A stretch of 64,000 nucleotides of DNA from Diphasiastrum complanatum (GCA_029204225.1 CM055095.1:69222470-69286469); one strand, 5' to 3'. Positions 26,523 to 36,889 are shown, counted from the first letter of the stretch. Numbers and translations: made by a program. The notes: a model not told the origin generated them from the letters alone.

Positions 26523-28266
26523 ATGGATAGAAGAAAGCAGACAAGGAGGGCCTTCTTCTCTGCTGGCTCGTCCTCAGCTCCTGCGATTGCCATTACACCT
26601 CCCGCTAGACCTAGAACGTGCAACTACAGCAGGTGGCTCTCCGAAGTACGTAAGTATCAGAGATCAACCGCTCTGTTGATTCCAAGAGCTCCATTCTACC
26701 ATGCTGTATGAAACATAACTAGAAATGATCTCGGTCAGCTGGTTAGATTCACACCTAGTGCTCTTCAGTGTCTTCAAGAGGCTGTTGAAGACTACATGAT
26801 TCTTTTTTTTGAAGATTCATTTTTGCTTGCAATCCATTCCAAGAGAGTCACCATAATGCCCAAGGATTTTTAGCTCCTGATGAGAATGAGGGAGAGGTTT
26901 TGCAAATTACACGTATCTCAGCCTGCTGCTTCCAGACGAACTCCTCTTGATAGGACTGATCTTCCTACCAAGCATCCTAGGAAGCAGGCAGCACCCAAGA
27001 GAGCTCCGAAGAAAGTAAGGAGGGTAGACACCACAGAATCTGTGAAGCCTGATTCAGAATCAATTGTAGATGGCGTTGCTCTTGATACTGTTGTAAATAT
27101 AGCTACATCTATTTTGGATACCCTTTAATTCCTATAGATACTACACATCCACCTCCCTCAAATCTTTATATACATATAGATTCCGATGATTATCTTAAAT
27201 TTGAGAAGGACATATCCGATGCTATAGATACAATTGGTACTCCTTTTTATTTTAGACTAGATGAACTTGATTTTAGTATAGATTATAGAGTTCTTGATTG
27301 TTCTCAAAGACAGATGGGCTTCTATCAGTGATCATGTGATAGAGTCTGGGCTTACACTCTTGCAATATGACATTGCAAGAGATTTATCCAATGAGTTGCT
27401 GGTGCTGAGTAACTTTTTGCTTCAGGCCTTCAAGGAGAATAATGACACATTGTCACAGTGTCTGACTAATGGATTCACACCAGCAAAAAAGTATCTGCTC
27501 ATCCCTTATCATACCAAGTAAGATATATTAAATGCTTCTTGTTGTTTTATGCTTTAACATTGGCATTATCAATGGAAATAGTTCTCAGAATTGTAGCTAA
27601 AGAAATTTCAATCTTATTTTGCAGTAACCATTGGAGTTTAAACCTAATCTCCATTAAGAGATCTATATATAATAGTGTTAAAGGTTTTTGTGTCAAGATG
27701 AATTCGGAGAGCAATACGCTTAAGGATGTAGATATATACCTTCCATATTTAAGTAAATATATTCCTACAGATGTTCCCTATTCCGTGGACTAGCAGATCG
27801 TCAGTTTGGAGGTAAATTTTGTCTTTCTTAATAGCATTTTGAAATCAGTATTCTAATGTATTTGTTTCATTCTAATACATTCTGTTTCATAATTGATTTC
27901 TTGTGTGCTGAATTTTTTTGCAATCACCCCAGCAAAATGATTCATTCAGCTGTGGGTGGTACACATTATACAATGCCAAGTTATTTTTTGAGTGGTTCAA
28001 TTTTCAGGAAAATGTTGATATTTCTAAGGTAAGAAATTATGTTTATTCTTATTTTTGGAATCATGATTAGTTTTCTATTTTATTGATGTTTTTAGCCATT
28101 ACTAATACATGAATGTTCTATCTTGCAGTTTACACTTCCTGAGTACACATCAAGTCAGGTGTACAGATTTAGACAAGAAATTATCCTGAGTATACTGGCT
28201 AGGGCAAGGCTTCAGCCTCTCGTTATTGATGATGGTGCAAAGGATGATGTAGTTATACTAAATTAA
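26523..28266 (+). pseudogene. Histone-H3-like domain followed by Ulp1 (C48) cysteine protease
   Basis: Exon 1 (26523-27517) opens MDRRKQTRRAFFSAG, resembling an H3 tail. It continues with the H3 core: [38 protein letters not shown]-like and [14 protein letters not shown] (H3 normally reads [16 protein letters not shown]). The loop before LVRF is one residue longer than in canonical H3, as in centromeric variants. A basic tail (PRKQAAPKRAPKKVRR) follows. After two compensating frameshifts the frame continues to a Ulp1 core across introns 27518-27624, 27812-27932 and 28029-28128: NNHWSLNLIS (His), QNDSFSCGWYTLYN (Gln, Cys) and SSQVYRFRQEIILSIL. The usual catalytic Asp is Asn (YNS). In-frame stops at 26709, 26871 and near 27775 make this copy a pseudogene. 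Each domain is clear; the fusion is likely but inferred. Confidence 0.75.
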
Positions 28267-28635
28267 GATTAGAACAAATACAGATAGCATAGAACAAATA
28301 TACATGTATAGAATTCATAGATAAATATACATTGATATATCAAATGTTGTTCCATTTTATGAATTTGGGAGCACAAAATACATGTACTGATGCCCAACTT
28401 GGGCTTTCAATTATTGAATGAAAGAATGTATACACAGATTTTTACTAAAGTTTATTTGAAACTATAGTTCTCCCACAATGGTGATTGTTGTAGGTAGATC
28501 TTTGCAGCACGTTATTAACTCCTATCTTTTTCGCATCTGTGACATGACAAATATTACTGAATGTGCAATTGTAAATGATGACATTCTGAATTATTTTGTT
28601 CTATTTTGAAATGGCAATAAACATAAAGTACTTAC

Positions 28636-29004
28636 GAGTCTTCCGCTAATGATAAATCTGAAATATGTTGGTAGATTGGTTTGTAATAGCATGAGCTCTG
28701 TTCTGATAAAATCAAGCTTCCAATGCTCTTCCACCTCAACCACAGTCAAATATTTCTCATTGTAGATAATGCTTATCTCCATTCGGTTTGTGTGACCATT
28801 TAGTTTAAAGTCTTGATCCAGTGGTAGCCATGTACCTTCAATTTTCTTGTATCTCTGGTAGCTAAATGTGAGATTGAGCATTTGCTTTTCGATATGATAA
28901 CAAAAGATCATTGAGGACTTTTTAATCCTGCATTCTATGTCATTATTTGTTTTACTATCCCAGCCTTGATCCATGAGATCTGACAAAGTCTCATCTGATA
29001 AATC
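28636..29004 (-). CDS. Unrecognised internal exon, 123 codons
   Basis: Bounded by a 3' splice site (TTTGTTTGCAAG) and a 5' splice site (CTC|GTAAGT), exactly 369 bp and fully open. The sequence contains FCYHIEKQMLNLTFSYQRY, TWLPLDQDFKLNGH and EEHWKLDFIRTELMLLQTN. No family recognised. It is convergent with the H3/Ulp1 gene. A possible upstream exon with TRIDIRNAMKISTGSKIVHL lies at about 29080-29144. Confidence 0.4.
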
Positions 29005-29839
29005 CTTGCAAACAAATAAAGTTGGTGAACACTAGCACTCGAGAAAAAATCAACAAATATATGTAATGAGATAAACCAACTTAGGTGAACAATTTTTGAG
29101 CCTGTGCTTATCTTCATAGCATTTCTAATATCAATGCGGGTCAAAGTTAAGAGCCAAACAAAAAATGAATTTTGTTAGTCAACATTGAAATCGATTTTGT
29201 ACTTACAATGGATAGTCATAGTTGAAAACACTATAAAATTTTCATTAATTTTTCTTTTTATATTGCCCCAATCCGTTATTAGCGTTTGAAACAAATATAA
29301 TTTAGTGATGAGCATGGGAGGAAATGCCACCATATAGACTTAAAGTATGGCACTCACCATGTTCTGTTGAACTTAACACTTGAAAGACGCCACCCACCCA
29401 GTTTCTAAATAGTATTTAAGGAGCACGGACATGGCATAACTCACCTTTGCCAATTTATTCCCTCTTTTTACGCTCTTTGGCTCTTTGTTTTAGCTATCTA
29501 ATTGATCTATTAGAGAAAGCATAAGCTTCAAAAGATTGCTAATCTCAAGACAAGTTGACGGACGCCGACATCTCGACCTTCCAGTAAGGTAAGCAAATTA
29601 TCTTGAAAAAACATTCATCATATTTTACAGCTTTCTAGTTTAGATTTGATTTCGGGTCGCTGTGTAGTGGGCACCAACCCATGCTAAGCATAGGTCTTTG
29701 GCTCAGTTACGTCTTCTGCCAACTTATGCTAAGCATAAGTCGAGAAGATATTAGGTGAAATGATATTAGTTGAGATTTATCTTTACAAGTTTTGTGTCTC
29801 TTGTCATATATCCTTGTTTATTTCTTTTCACACATTCAA

Positions 29840-30166
29840 ATGGCTCAACTCAAAGTTCGTCTGCCTATAAACCCTTCGAATCTTCAGAAAGTAGACATGA
29901 CTAAGCACATGTTTTACTTTACCAAGGGTTGTGAGGGCGAAAAACTCATTGACCTCTTCACTGCTGATACTTCAGGCAAAGGGCCGTCTACCTTCAAAGC
30001 ACAAGGACACGTGCTTTGGAAGGTAGCGGTTGCAGACAAGGATGATGGCTTTACACACATTGTGATAAGATCATTTGACAACAAGGTTTTCTTGTACATT
30101 CTAGAGAATGGGTTCATGAAAATCTGTCTTTGTGAGCATGCCATAGTACAAAATTCAATGCCTTGA
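29840..30166 (+). CDS. Unrecognised ORF, 108 codons
   Basis: Starts MAQLKVRLPINPSNLQK after a T-rich leader. It contains KGPSTFKAQGHVLWKVAVAD and FTHIVIRSFDNKVFLYILEN, a pattern suggesting alternating beta strands. No family assigned. It may be a first exon, since the sequence after the stop has no further coding character. It lies at the right edge of the gene-bearing block. Confidence 0.3.
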   Translation: MAQLKVRLPINPSNLQKVDMTKHMFYFTKGCEGEKLIDLFTADTSGKGPSTFKAQGHVLWKVAVADKDDGFTHIVIRSFDNKVFLYILENGFMKICLCEHAIVQNSMP

Positions 30167-30504
30167 AGACGATTGTAAGTTCAATATCTTTTTGCAACCC
30201 ATGTCAAGATGCTATAAATCCATGACTCCCAAGGGCACACATCCTAGCTCCTCGAAAAAACCTCAGCCCCATATTTCCAATTTAAATCTCCTAGAGCAAG
30301 AATCAATCTTGAGCTGACAAGTAGAGATGTAGCAAAAATGCGCTCAGTGATTCATGAAACCAAAAAAATTCATTCCACAACATTTATTCTTGATATAGAA
30401 CAATGAGACAGGCCCCCTATTGACCCAACCACCGGTGACATGCCCATGGAGGTGAGAGAGCCCAACTCCTCCCATGTACATAATTCAAAAATAAAATTCA
30501 ACAT

Positions 30505-31010
30505 GGAGATTGATGGAACTTCCAAAGGACAAGAAGGCTATTGGATGCAAGTGAATCTTCAAAGTGAAGACAAACCAAGATGGATCAATCAACAAGTACA
30601 AGGCAATGTTGGTGGCAAAAGTATATGCTCAAGAGTATGGAATTGACTATAATGAGACCTTTGCACCCGTGTCAAAGATGGTAAGCATTCGGGTCATCAT
30701 ATCTCTTGCAACACTTTTTGGATGAGATCTATGGCAATTGGATATCACTAATGCATTCTTAAATGGTGATCTTGAGGAGGAGGTGTTTATGGAGCAACCT
30801 GACGGGGGGCTACATTTCACATGGAAAGCCTAATAATGTGTGTTTTCTACAAAAGAGTCTGTATGGACTGAAACAAGCACCAAGGAGTTGGTATGCTAAG
30901 CTTTAAATCTTTCTACTTTCTCGAAACTTCAAGATGAGTGAGTATGATCGTTCATTTTACTAAAGATTTGTTGGAAATGATGTTACCAGTCTTCTAATCT
31001 ATGTGGATTC
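30505..31010 (+). pseudogene. Copia E pre-RT and RT fragment
   Basis: Reads EIDGTSKGQEGYWMQ-like sequence, then NQDGSINKYKAMLVAK, EYGIDYNETFAPVSKMVSIR and [20 protein letters not shown], ending in decayed QAPRSWYAK-type sequence. A stop at Trp (GFG* DLWQ) and a one-base insertion near 30800 break it. Both ends are truncated; the right side passes into the minisatellite. Confidence 0.85.
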
Positions 31011-31043
31011 CAAGGCAAAAAAAATATTTTTCCCTACTGAATT

Positions 31044-31067
31044 ACTTGGCACGCCAGCGTGCCAAGT
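31044..31067. other. Perfect 10-bp-arm palindrome
   Basis: ACTTGGCACG, 4-nt spacer CCAG, then CGTGCCAAGT. Possible hairpin at the left border of the minisatellite. No transcription unit is seen beside it. Confidence 0.6.
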
Positions 31068-31084
31068 GATTCTGTCAATTTTTG

Positions 31085-31610
31085 TTTTTTACACTTGGGC
31101 TCCTTGTGGTCCCTTTCGGTCCAGCCCACCACTAGAAACCGCAACGAGCCTCCTTGTGATCCGTTGTGGTCCCTTTGGCCACCGCAAGGAGCGTTCTTGC
31201 GCTCCCTGTGGTGGCCTGGACCATAGAAAGGTCCCTTGCGGTGGTTTGAACCACAAGAAGGCTCCTTGTGGTCCCTTGGGGTGGTCTCCTTATGGTCCGT
31301 TGGGTTGGTTACCCTAAACCCTAAACCCTAAACCGTGAGAGACCACAAGGAGCATTTTTACGGTCCCTTGCGATGGGCTAGACTGCAAGGGACCACAAGG
31401 AGGCTCTTTGCGGTCAGTTGCAGTCATGCAAGGGGCCACAAAGAGCCTCCTTGCAGTGGGCTAGACCACAAGAAGGGTCCTTGTGGTCTCTTTGGCCACT
31501 GCAAGGGACCACAAGGAGGCTCCTTGAAGTCTAGCCCATCGCAAGGGACCGCAAGAAGGCTCCTTGCAGTCTAGCCCATTGCAAGGAATCGCAAGAAGGC
31601 TCCTTACAGT
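31085..31610. repeat. GC-rich CCTTGTGGTCC minisatellite
   Basis: Degenerate repeats of roughly 20-30 bp built from 'ctccttgtggtccctt', 'gaccacaagga' and 'ctagcccatcgcaaggga'. The orientation of the core switches left and right of the CCCTAAA block at 31312. The apparent ORFs across it are repeat artefacts. Confidence 0.8.
31312..31334. repeat. Interstitial plant telomere repeat (CCCTAAA)3
   Basis: Three full CCCTAAA units plus CC, placed where the flanking minisatellite changes strand. Confidence 0.95.
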
Positions 31611-31702
31611 TTAGAATCTCTAGGAGAATCATTAAATATAGAATGATTAAAACTCAACTTTGAGTATCCCAAATACTCTGTGGTGGCTAGACCATATGGA
31701 AT

Positions 31703-32336
31703 TGTGAAAATTACAAATCCAAACCACAACTAATGGATCTTTGATCTTGGGCCAATTTGGTGTGCACATTTAGATTTAGTCACAAGATAGAATTCATCAA
31801 GATTGACATGATATAATTGCATAAATCACAAAAATCTGATCCCAAACATAAAAATACAATATGGTACTGTTCCTATCCATACAATAGCAGCAGAGGGCCT
31901 GTCCTTCACACTTGTGTGAAACCTATATCAACCATAAAATCAACATTCTACGCATAGAAAATCAAGATATCAAGAGATAAACACAAGAGATGACTTCTGC
32001 ATATGAAATTGGAATACAATGATATGTTCTCCATGTTGAAACTACTATTTTTAACTACCAAAATGTCATTTGGCCACTTTCCAATAGTATGCCCTAAAAT
32101 GGCAACTTCTAGGTACTTAACCAAAAATCTAGAAAAACTAGTCCAAATGCAATGTACTAATGTTAGCCAATTAGAATGGGTCCAAAGACGACCTCATCCA
32201 CTTATCTACTTGACAAAAATAGTAAAACCACTATTTAGACCTTTATTGACAAATATAAAACTGTCTCTAACTTGAGATTTCATTTTGGCCTCCAAAAATA
32301 CCAAATAAGAACCAAACTAGTTGACAATTTTTCACA
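31703..32336 (-). repeat. Copia F 3' LTR (TGTGAAAATT...TTTCACA), 634 bp
   Basis: TG...CA ends; the right end abuts the RNase H C-terminal coding region of copia F, which is the correct place for a 3' LTR of a minus-strand element. Related to the LTRs at 10232 and 55003 by end sequences ('gttgacaattttcaca') and internal phrases. Confidence 0.75.
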
Positions 32337-32396
32337 CTCCTTTGTCAACTAGTTTTAGCATAGATTTAGATAAAACTCCAAGTGAGGTTCTATGCT

Positions 32397-32929
32397 TCAT
32401 AAACAATTCTTTTCCCAATGCTTTGGTGAAGATATCAGCCACACATTCCCATGAAGAAACATGTCCACCTCCTTTGCCATGACTTGTTCTCTCACAAAAC
32501 GATTACCCACTTCGATATGCTTACTGCTTGCATGAAAAATAGGATTGCTTGCCAATATTTGGGCTGAAAGGTTATCACAGAAGATGATTGGACTCTCTGA
32601 AAAATCCAGCAAGTGAAAATCCATCACCATTCTTTTGATCCATAGCATCTCCTTTGTACAAAATGTAAGAGCTTTGTACTCAGCCTCACTAGATGACAAT
32701 GAGATAGTAGCTTGTTTCTTTGACATCCAAGAGATAGGTCCATCATCTATGAAGATAGCATGTGCACTTATGGACTTCCTATTCATTTGATCTCCAAAAA
32801 AGTCCGAATCTATAAATCCAAACAAGTTAGGTGATGATCCTCCATAAACAATGCCAAAACCACTAGTTCCCAAGATGTATCTCAATACCCTCTTGCCTAG
32901 CTTCCAATGTTCCACACTTGGATCATGCA
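32397..32929 (-). pseudogene. Copia F RNase H
   Basis: HWKLGKRVLRYILG, FGFIDSDFFGDQMNRKSISAH, ISWMSKKQATISLSSSEAEY, FCDNLSAQILASNPIFHASS and ADIF-equivalent SSPKHWEKNC at the end. The first catalytic box is altered (SDFFGD for SDFAGD). The right end is broken by the solo LTR within FMHDPSVEHW. Confidence 0.88.
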
Positions 32930-34171
32930 TGAAGAAACAAAATGTTTCTAGTGCCAAAGCCTTGGTAGCTCTCCACTCTATTTTTGACAGAAAAGACACA
33001 AGAAACGAAATTGTTCGCGAACAATTTTGCAATACACGACACGAAATTGTTTCATGACAAAAAATCATTCTTGCTCCACGAACGGCCAAGAAGATCAGCC
33101 AACTACCATGGGGTACAAATATTTGATCAGATATCATGACATCAGCAGAAGTACTCTAGATCGTGGCTAATCTGTCACTCCTGTAATTCGCGATTAGTTG
33201 TAGATGTTTAATCTTTCTAATCTGGAAGTTACATGACGTGACACGAAAGAGTTCGCGAACTATATACTTTTTGTTTGATGCATAATACTGTAAGCAAGAC
33301 CAGAAGTCAGAAAAAGACAAAAATATAGAATACATGTCCGCCTCTGAGCGAGACAATTTTGTAGAGGATCTGTAGATCCAAAAGTCCATTAGTAAGCGAG
33401 ACATTATTTGTGAGAGAACTGTATTTCTCTCACGCCAATGCACTATGTGGATCTGTCACACAGTGCTTGAAGATTCAAGAAGATCAATAAATAATATTGT
33501 AGCTATTATGCACATATTATTTTGTATGATTGTATGATCTCGAATGTATTTTTGTCTACTACAATTTGTGTATCTGATTCACTTGCTTACTCAATTCTAC
33601 ACTTTGGTTTGATTTTGTTGAATGCTATATTAATATGTTAACATAGATCAATAGTGTCTGTTTACACTTTGAAGGATTGTAGGAATGATATAGCACCGGT
33701 AGTGACCAACAATCATATCTGAATTTTTGACGAACTGATTTTGTTCGCGAATGCTTTCGCTTCGTGTTTCACTTCGCAATCACTTGGCTATAAACGTAAA
33801 TTAATTTCAGAGCTCACGTAAGTTTCGTTTCATTTCGTCTCGTCTTGTTACAGAGCCCAATTGACCTTTTCGCAAATGCTTGCGCTTCGTTTCGTTTCGT
33901 TTCGTTTCGTTTCGCGATCTCTATGCTTCTAGCATGGATCAATGTTAGAGCTTGTTTAAGTTTCGCTTTGCTTCGCTTCGTTTCATTTTTGTCTAGATTT
34001 TGTCTTGTTTCGTTTTGTTGTATTAAGCCTGATTGATCCAACACAAATTATTCTCGAACAAGATTAACTCAAGTTTTGTGAAATTGTTCGCGAATCATTC
34101 GAGATTTTTTATCAATTTGTCACCAGAGTTCTAGCTAGAATTTGCATTTTTTTAGCGCATTTTTTGCATCA
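32930..34171. repeat. Solo LTR, 1,242 bp, inserted in copia F
   Basis: Begins TGAAGAAACA and ends TTTGCATCA. It is flanked by the 5-bp duplication ATGCA at 32925-32929 and 34172-34176. Removing the insert plus one duplication restores copia coding sequence (GRLNQFMH then DPSVEHWK). The interior has repeated TTCGCGAA words and a TTTCG pentanucleotide run at about 33885-33915. No coding sequence. Confidence 0.75.
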
Positions 34172-34842
34172 ATGCATGAATTGGTTTAGCCTACCAACAC
34201 AGTAGCTTAGATCAGGTCTCTTGATGGTTAGATATATGAGTGAACCAACTAGCTTCCTATAGAGAGTAATGTCCTCGAAGGATCTTTTATTATCTCTTAT
34301 AGAGAGCATAGTTCTCTTGAAATATGAAAGTAAATTGAGAAGTTCTAAATACTTCTATTCCCAAGATATAATGTAAAAGATCATGCACATCAAACTCATT
34401 TTTTAGTGCCATCTTGATATGATCTATATCTTTCTTGTTTTCTCCACTCAAAATGATATCATCCACATAGATTAGGAAGATGGTAACATCACTTCCGACA
34501 AATCTATAATAGAGTGAATGATCATACTCACTCATCTTGAAATTTTGAGAAAGTGGAAAAGAGTTAAGCTTAGCATACCAGCTCCTTGGTGCTTGCTTAA
34601 GACCATACAAACTCTTTTGTAGAAAACAAACATGATTTGGCTTGCCATGTGAAATGTAGCCCTCATGTTGCTCCATAAACACCTCCTCCTCAAGATCACT
34701 ATTCAAGAATGCATTTGTAATATCCAATTGCCATAGATCCCATCCAAAAAGCGTAGCAAGTGAAATAATGATTCTAATGCTCACCATCTTTGCCATGGGT
34801 GCAAAGGTCTCATCGTAGTCAATACCATATTTTTGTGCATAT
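34172..34842 (-). pseudogene. Copia F reverse transcriptase
   Basis: A 168-codon open segment with [39 protein letters not shown] and [17 protein letters not shown]; the catalytic box is intact (LIYVDDIILSG, near 34450-34480). A frame change near 34340 precedes the thumb and the RPDLSYC-type linker. To the right of the ATG, DYDETFAPMAK is readable up to the TIR boundary at 34842. Confidence 0.88.
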
Positions 34843-35166
34843 CATTAGAGGAGTTCTCAATATCAAAAAGACCCTTTGTAAAGATACTTTTTTTTTTTTT
34901 TTAGTTTCGACCGTCACCAGGCCCAATCAAAATGCACAGATGAAATCTACGTAACGTAGTTCAAATTAACTGAGAAATAAAAATGCAATATAGAAAACTT
35001 TGAAATTTGTGTCCGGGCAGCATGGACGTATCCCATTGGTTTCTTCTTCTTGCCCGACACGTGCTAATCTGTCCGACGTCAATACCTCAAGTTAAATTTA
35101 CTTGACTATGCTGGTTAGTATAATGAAATTTTCTAACTATACTATTTACAGTTATAGAAATACAGT

Positions 35167-35376
35167 ATGTACGATTACATAAAACATGGTATATGCAGTA
35201 ACTGTGACTATGTTGGCATTCACATTAGATTAAATGTGATACGAAAAATTGAAATTAAGTATCATATCAGAGAGATTTTTGGCGCCCAAGCTTTGAAAAT
35301 AGCAATGGCAAGGAGACCTAGATCTACAATCGAGTCTGTGATTCTTTACAATGAGAAAGATGAAGCTGATAACTGA
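35167..35376 (+). CDS. Unrecognised ORF, 69 codons
   Basis: Contains IREIFGAQALKIAMARRPRS and ESVILYNEKDEADN, i.e. a basic stretch followed by an acidic tail. No recognisable family. It may be an exon of the transposon gene whose next exon is at 35703. Confidence 0.25.
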   Translation: MYDYIKHGICSNCDYVGIHIRLNVIRKIEIKYHIREIFGAQALKIAMARRPRSTIESVILYNEKDEADN

Positions 35377-35702
35377 AAGCCAACAAAATATACGAAGAAT
35401 TCATGGATATTGATGCATCCATCATCAAAGGGCAATTTTCGACAAAAGAAAAGAGCAAAAATGACTTACAAATCTTATTTGAAAGCAAAATTTTTGGAGT
35501 TTAAGACTACCTCGGGAGGCCAATCGATATCATAAGTCTTAGTACAACATGTATATATGCATTCAGAAATCAAAGTACATGATATCAATCCTCATGATCA
35601 TAAAAAATGTACATATGCACTCTACAGCAATCATAGGTGATTTTCTTTATTGATGCTCTTCAGATTATGATTTAAATGCCTGAACATTGTTTTTTTCTTT
35701 CA

Positions 35703-36021
35703 GATTTATATCCATCATGCATAAGTGAATGGGAGCCCGCACAATCACTTGCAAGAATATTAGACGTGATTCACTCTGATGTTGGAAAGTTGCAATACAG
35801 AGGAAGAACTCCAAAGGAACTTGCAGATTGTGGTATCTACTTTTATGAATCTTTATATACGTCACAAACAGATGGAGGTTTTGGCAAGCTCGAAGCAATT
35901 CCAATTGCCTAGTTTTCAAAGTGATGAGTGGCCTACTCCTGACATCATTGTTTCTGAATCCTTGAGATGCAAGATTTTAAAGAAATTGACAAGGCAAACC
36001 CCATCTTTGTGGTTATCATAA
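35703..36021 (+). CDS. Unrecognised exon after a good 3' splice site
   Basis: TTTTTTTCTTTCAG ends just before it. One frame reads DLYPSCISEWEPAQSLARIL and GRTPKELADCGIYFYESLYT. Another overlapping frame stays open to 36021, so the true frame is uncertain. Together with 35167-35376 it suggests a spliced gene. Confidence 0.3.
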
Positions 36022-36510
36022 GTCGGTTCTTAAAATTGTCCCAATAGTAACATTGGCCTAAAATTATATTAACTAGCACACAATTTTCTCTCCCTTGTAA
36101 TTTTGTCCTAAATTCTACAAACTAATTAAGGACATGGTCTTTGGTTTAATTTTACTTAGACCATAATGTTAGCCTAAAATTTTAAGATAACCCTAAATTC
36201 AAAAATCTCTAGGCCCTGACTTTTTGCCTGAAGTCTTTGTCTAAATATTTGAAGATGTAGTTGCCATTCTAGAATCATTTCATGCTTAGATCTTCAAATG
36301 CTCTTGTTTGCTCTGTTGTTTTCTAGATATCATAATCTATTCAAACTAGCATACCTCTATTTTTTTAAACCCATGTTGAGCATAGCTTTCTATGCTTAGC
36401 ATAGAATTAAGTCTTTAGTTGTTTTTTATTTTTGTTAACTTATTCAACCATGTCCCAAATTGTAGTTGTTTTAAATATTTTCTTCGTAGTATTTCCTTTA
36501 TTGTTTAGCA

Positions 36511-36880
36511 ATGGAAAGCTCATCTTCTTTAGTTTCTCCTGTTGTAACTTATTATAACAGTGTTTCTACGAGTTCAATCCAACATTTAATTTCGAATTGA
36601 CAACGACGAATCATTTATGAAAGTCAACAATATTTATTTTGCAAGAACATCGTGGATTAAGTGCACAACCATCATTTTCGACTCGACTTCAATGTAGCAA
36701 AGCCACATTACAAAATTTTCCCTCAACATTGGAGGCTGATTCGGATGAGAATTTGTTAGTAGACTCTAATGAGGAAGATGGATTGTCAACTTCTTCAGCT
36801 AAAAAAGAAAGGCTTGATAATATTTCAAGCACCGAGTTGAGAGGACTTAGTGAGAATTTTTTGGAATTTGAATTGTGTAT
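36511..36880 (+). CDS. Unrecognised Ser-rich spliced ORF
   Basis: An ATG at 36511 (MESSSLVSP) leads to a possible splice near 36598, and a T-rich tract ending in TTTTGCAAG precedes the second open part. That part reads HRGLSAQPSFSTRLQC and then an acidic Ser-rich segment DSDENLLVDSNEEDGLSTSS. No family recognised; the last part runs into a TA-rich tract. Confidence 0.25.
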
Positions 36881-36889
36881 ATCTATATA

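Larger units (their letters stand above)
22463..30200. mobile_element. Candidate large gene-bearing TIR transposon
   Basis: The block starts with the TIR terminus inside a copia and holds spliced-looking genes on both strands: a coiled-coil/unknown gene, an acidic minus-strand gene, a histone-H3-like plus Ulp1 gene, and another minus-strand exon. LTR elements border it on both sides. The second terminus in the expected orientation was not found within it, so the right limit is inferred from the next copia at about 30505. No transposase motif was recognised. Confidence 0.4.
32337..34842 (-). mobile_element. Copia F: RT to 3' LTR, split by a solo LTR
   Basis: Holds the RNase H end (32397-32929) and RT (34172-34842) in the same minus orientation, with a 1,242-bp insertion between. 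It starts abruptly at 34842 beside a TIR terminus. Gag, protease and integrase are absent. Confidence 0.88.
34843..36880 (+). mobile_element. Second TIR-bounded gene block, partial
   Basis: Opens with CATTAGAGGAGTTCTCAATATC and reaches AAAGACCCTTT, followed by the subterminal GAAATCTACGTAACGTA also present in the 9450 element. Exon-like ORFs follow. No opposite terminus is visible before the simple-repeat region. Confidence 0.4.

Noticed and set aside
26523-26711. Calling the H3-like ORF a normal host histone H3 gene
   Set aside because: Only the core boxes match; the tail and helices are far more divergent than any canonical H3, stops interrupt it, and a protease follows in the same path.
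31003-31574. Gly/Pro/Cys-rich plus-strand ORFs
   Set aside because: They follow the minisatellite period and lack any domain.
33814-34044. Lys-Arg-Asn-Glu-Thr repeat ORFs
   Set aside because: Produced by the TTTCG pentanucleotide run inside a solo LTR.
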